Assembly: GCA_017538845.1 (NCBI GenBank) | Contig: JAFYIC010000045.1 | Coordinates: forward strand, 1-14,624 | Direction of reading: 5' to 3' | Length of the DNA stretch: 14,624 nucleotides | Source of the DNA: Bacillota bacterium | GTDB taxonomy: Bacteria; Bacillota; Clostridia; Peptostreptococcales; Anaerovoracaceae | Shown: positions 13,545 to 14,624 of the stretch, piece after piece | Layout: every line of letters begins with the position of its first letter | Position numbering within the stretch: position 1 is the first letter of the stretch | The notes under the pieces: generated by a model | Told to the model about the DNA's origin: nothing | The model's database searches: none | Seen by the model: the letters and a program-made list of their open reading frames with translations, nothing else | Made by a program: the position numbers and the translations under genes

Positions 13545-14238
13545 ATGTCTTATCTCCTATTCCGCTGACGTTTTTTATTTCCTCTATATTTGCGAATCTC
13601 CCGTTCTGCTCCCTGTAACTTATGATCCTTTCGGCGAGAGCCGGACCTATGCCTGTCAACGTCTGAAGCTGGTCGCTTCCTGCCGTATTGATATTCACCA
13701 TGCCGGCCTGCTCCGTTGAAGAAGCGGATACGGAAGAGTCTCCGTAGCTGTCTTCGGAGGACTGCCCTGTATATGACCCTCCTGACGATGTTCCGCTTCT
13801 GTTTTTGAACGGTATGTCTATCTTCTCTCCGTCCTTTACTTCTGCAGCCCTGTTGATCCCGGATATGTCGGCGCTCTTCTTAAGTCCTCCCGCAGCGTCG
13901 ATGGCATCCTGGACCCGGCTTCCCGGAAGCAGCTGCACCACGTTGGGTTCATTCACCGCGCCGGATACATCGACCATCATCATGGACGATCCGGTCTGTG
14001 TGCCTCCGGCCGTACCGGTTTCACTTCCTGAGTCAGAATAACTATCTGTTCCGCCCTGTTCCTGTACGGTCTCCGTCTGTTCTGTCCCGCCTGATACCAC
14101 AGCCTCCGCATCTCCGTCTTCACCGCTTTTTCCCGTAAAGACAAAAAAAGCGACCGCTATGATCACTATCACAGCAGCAGCCTTCACGATCTGTTCCCTG
14201 TGTGCAGCAAGGAACTCCCTGTTAAATACTCTGTTCAT
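13513..14238 (-). CDS. comEA: ComEA-like competence DNA-binding protein
   Basis: Membrane-anchored receptor that binds incoming double-stranded DNA at the cell surface during transformation. The 241-residue product has a single N-terminal membrane segment (about 17-36), a low-complexity Ser/Gly/Thr/Asp/Glu spacer (37-85), an SLBB domain (VDVSGAVNEPNVVQLLPGSR, to about 145), a second Ser/Gly-rich linker (147-178) and a C-terminal helix-hairpin-helix pair. That pair is VNINTAGSDQLQTLTGIGP followed by NVSGIGDKTFEKF. This is the standard Gram-positive ComEA layout. ATG 14238 was chosen because AAAGGGGG lies six bases upstream; the upstream in-frame extension would put the promoter inside the gene. 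comEC is not in the window. Confidence 0.94.
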   Translation of the reverse strand: MNRVFNREFLAAHREQIVKAAAVIVIIAVAFFVFTGKSGEDGDAEAVVSGGTEQTETVQEQGGTDSYSDSGSETGTAGGTQTGSSMMMVDVSGAVNEPNVVQLLPGSRVQDAIDAAGGLKKSADISGINRAAEVKDGEKIDIPFKNRSGTSSGGSYTGQSSEDSYGDSSVSASSTEQAGMVNINTAGSDQLQTLTGIGPALAERIISYREQNGRFANIEEIKNVSGIGDKTFEKFKDSITT

Positions 14239-14256
14239 AAACATCCCCCTTTCATT

Positions 14257-14271
14257 TGTAAATATTTTACA
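14257..14271. promoter_or_regulatory. Palindrome overlapping the proximal comEA -10 box
   Basis: TGTAAA-TAT-TTTACA is a 7-1-7 inverted repeat that covers the TAAAAT -10 box and the predicted start of comEA. It could be a repressor site. It is AT-rich, so chance is a real alternative. Confidence 0.35.
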
Positions 14272-14292
14272 TTTCAAGGGAGAAATTGTCAA
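14264..14292 (-). promoter_or_regulatory. Proximal promoter of comEA
   Basis: Minus-strand -35 TTGACA at 14287-14292, a 17-base spacer and -10 TAAAAT at 14264-14269. The start would be near 14257, with a leader of about 20 bases containing AAAGGGGG. Both boxes and spacing are close to consensus. Confidence 0.75.
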
Positions 14293-14304
14293 TATATGGA
14301 AATT

Positions 14305-14333
14305 AATATATCAGAACACATAACCATTGTCAA
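14305..14333 (-). promoter_or_regulatory. Distal promoter of comEA
   Basis: A second TTGACA (14328-14333), 17-base spacer and TATATT (14305-14310) lie 41 bases upstream of the proximal promoter. The -35 and spacer sit within the last codons of the upstream gene. Transcription would begin near 14298, just before the proximal -35. Confidence 0.6.
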
Positions 14334-14624
14334 AATTGATGGCAGTCCTCTTTATATCTATGTCCGCCCGCTCCGTTTCGAGACCGAAAAAACCGGTAAA
14401 AGCAGTTACCAGGAGTTCCGGGCTCAGGTTGGACCGGCTTCCGGCGTCAAGCTCGGCTACCAGAGTCAGCACTTCTTCCCCGTCTCTTTCCATGACACAC
14501 ATATCAAGCTTCCTGATCATGCCTCTGATGTTGATCTGCTTCATCTCTTTTGTCTTTTTCTGCTTCTTTTCGGCCATGATCTCGCTATTATCCATAAATT
14601 GTTTTATGTCAATACTATTTGCGG
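14311..14624 (-). CDS. C-terminal part of a radical-SAM-associated DUF2344-type protein (runs off right edge)
   Basis: The last 103 residues of a larger protein. An internal ATG at 14595 looks like a start, but the frame is open upstream to the window edge (ANSIDIKQF precedes it) and that ATG has no ribosome site, so the gene is partial. The order of features is a phrase close to IKQFMDNSEIMAEKK, a basic stretch, INIRGMIRKLDM, then LTLVAELDAGSRSNLSPELLVTAF and a final DIDIKRTAINF. This resembles the C-terminal part of the TIGR03936/DUF2344 family, whose genes usually follow a large radical SAM protein and precede RNase E/G and rplU. I cannot confirm those neighbours, and the identification is from motif memory only. 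No terminator was seen after it, so read-through into comEA is possible. Confidence 0.65.
   Translation of the reverse strand, partial: ANSIDIKQFMDNSEIMAEKKQKKTKEMKQINIRGMIRKLDMCVMERDGEEVLTLVAELDAGSRSNLSPELLVTAFTGFFGLETERADIDIKRTAINFDNGYVF

Noticed and set aside
14239-14292. Longer ComEA start at 14292
   Set aside because: It would place the -10 box and ribosome site within the coding region, and the ATG at 14238 has AAAGGGGG at good spacing.
14311-14595. A complete 94-residue gene starting at ATG 14595
   Set aside because: The same frame is open to the window edge with family-like residues before the ATG, and no ribosome site precedes it, so it is the tail of a larger gene.
1-14624. CRISPR arrays, insertion sequences, tRNA or rRNA genes, prophage
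   Set aside because: No repeated spacer units, transposase motifs, tRNA-like cloverleaf segments or rRNA stretches were seen on reading both strands; the window is tightly packed with housekeeping genes.

Overview
The window looks like chromosomal DNA of a Clostridia-class member of the Bacillota (Firmicutes), with moderate GC. The grounds are: one cluster holding FabK-type fatty acid synthesis genes plus all four acetyl-CoA carboxylase subunits, strong AGGAGG-like ribosome binding sites, sigma-A-type promoters, short T-tailed terminators, and a Spo0A-type DNA-binding domain. Genus cannot be read from the sequence. All 20 genes lie on the minus strand, so the text reads from high to low coordinates.

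Right edge (14624-13191): the C-terminal end of a radical-SAM-associated DUF2344-type protein runs in from outside. Next come comEA (membrane-anchored DNA receptor for competence) behind two consensus-like tandem promoters, and an overlapping gene for a 117-residue protein that is only the DNA-binding domain of Spo0A, without a receiver. A strong terminator follows.

Centre (13107-2377): a fatty acid operon of 14 genes in the order acpP, fabK, fabD, fabG, fabF, accB, fabZ, accC, accD, accA, AMP-dependent acyl-CoA/acyl-ACP ligase, TetR-family regulator, second acyl carrier protein, DUF896 protein. It starts at a TTGACT-17-TATAAT promoter with a perfect 7-1-7 palindrome just after the predicted start, and ends at a strong terminator. 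Most junctions overlap or are a few bases apart. AccABCD makes malonyl-CoA, FabD moves malonyl to ACP, and FabF, FabG, FabZ and FabK elongate. No fabH and no fabT- or fapR-like regulator is present here. The tail (ligase, TetR, second ACP) is the least standard part and may be a built-in fatty acid sensing or salvage branch.

Left (2313-1): an iscS/nifS plus iscU pair for iron-sulfur cluster assembly, with its own extended -10 promoter and a terminator. The first 172 codons of dnaE, the replicative polymerase, then run off the left edge.

No tRNA, rRNA, CRISPR, insertion sequence or prophage signal was seen, and no gene-free stretch exceeds 300 bases.
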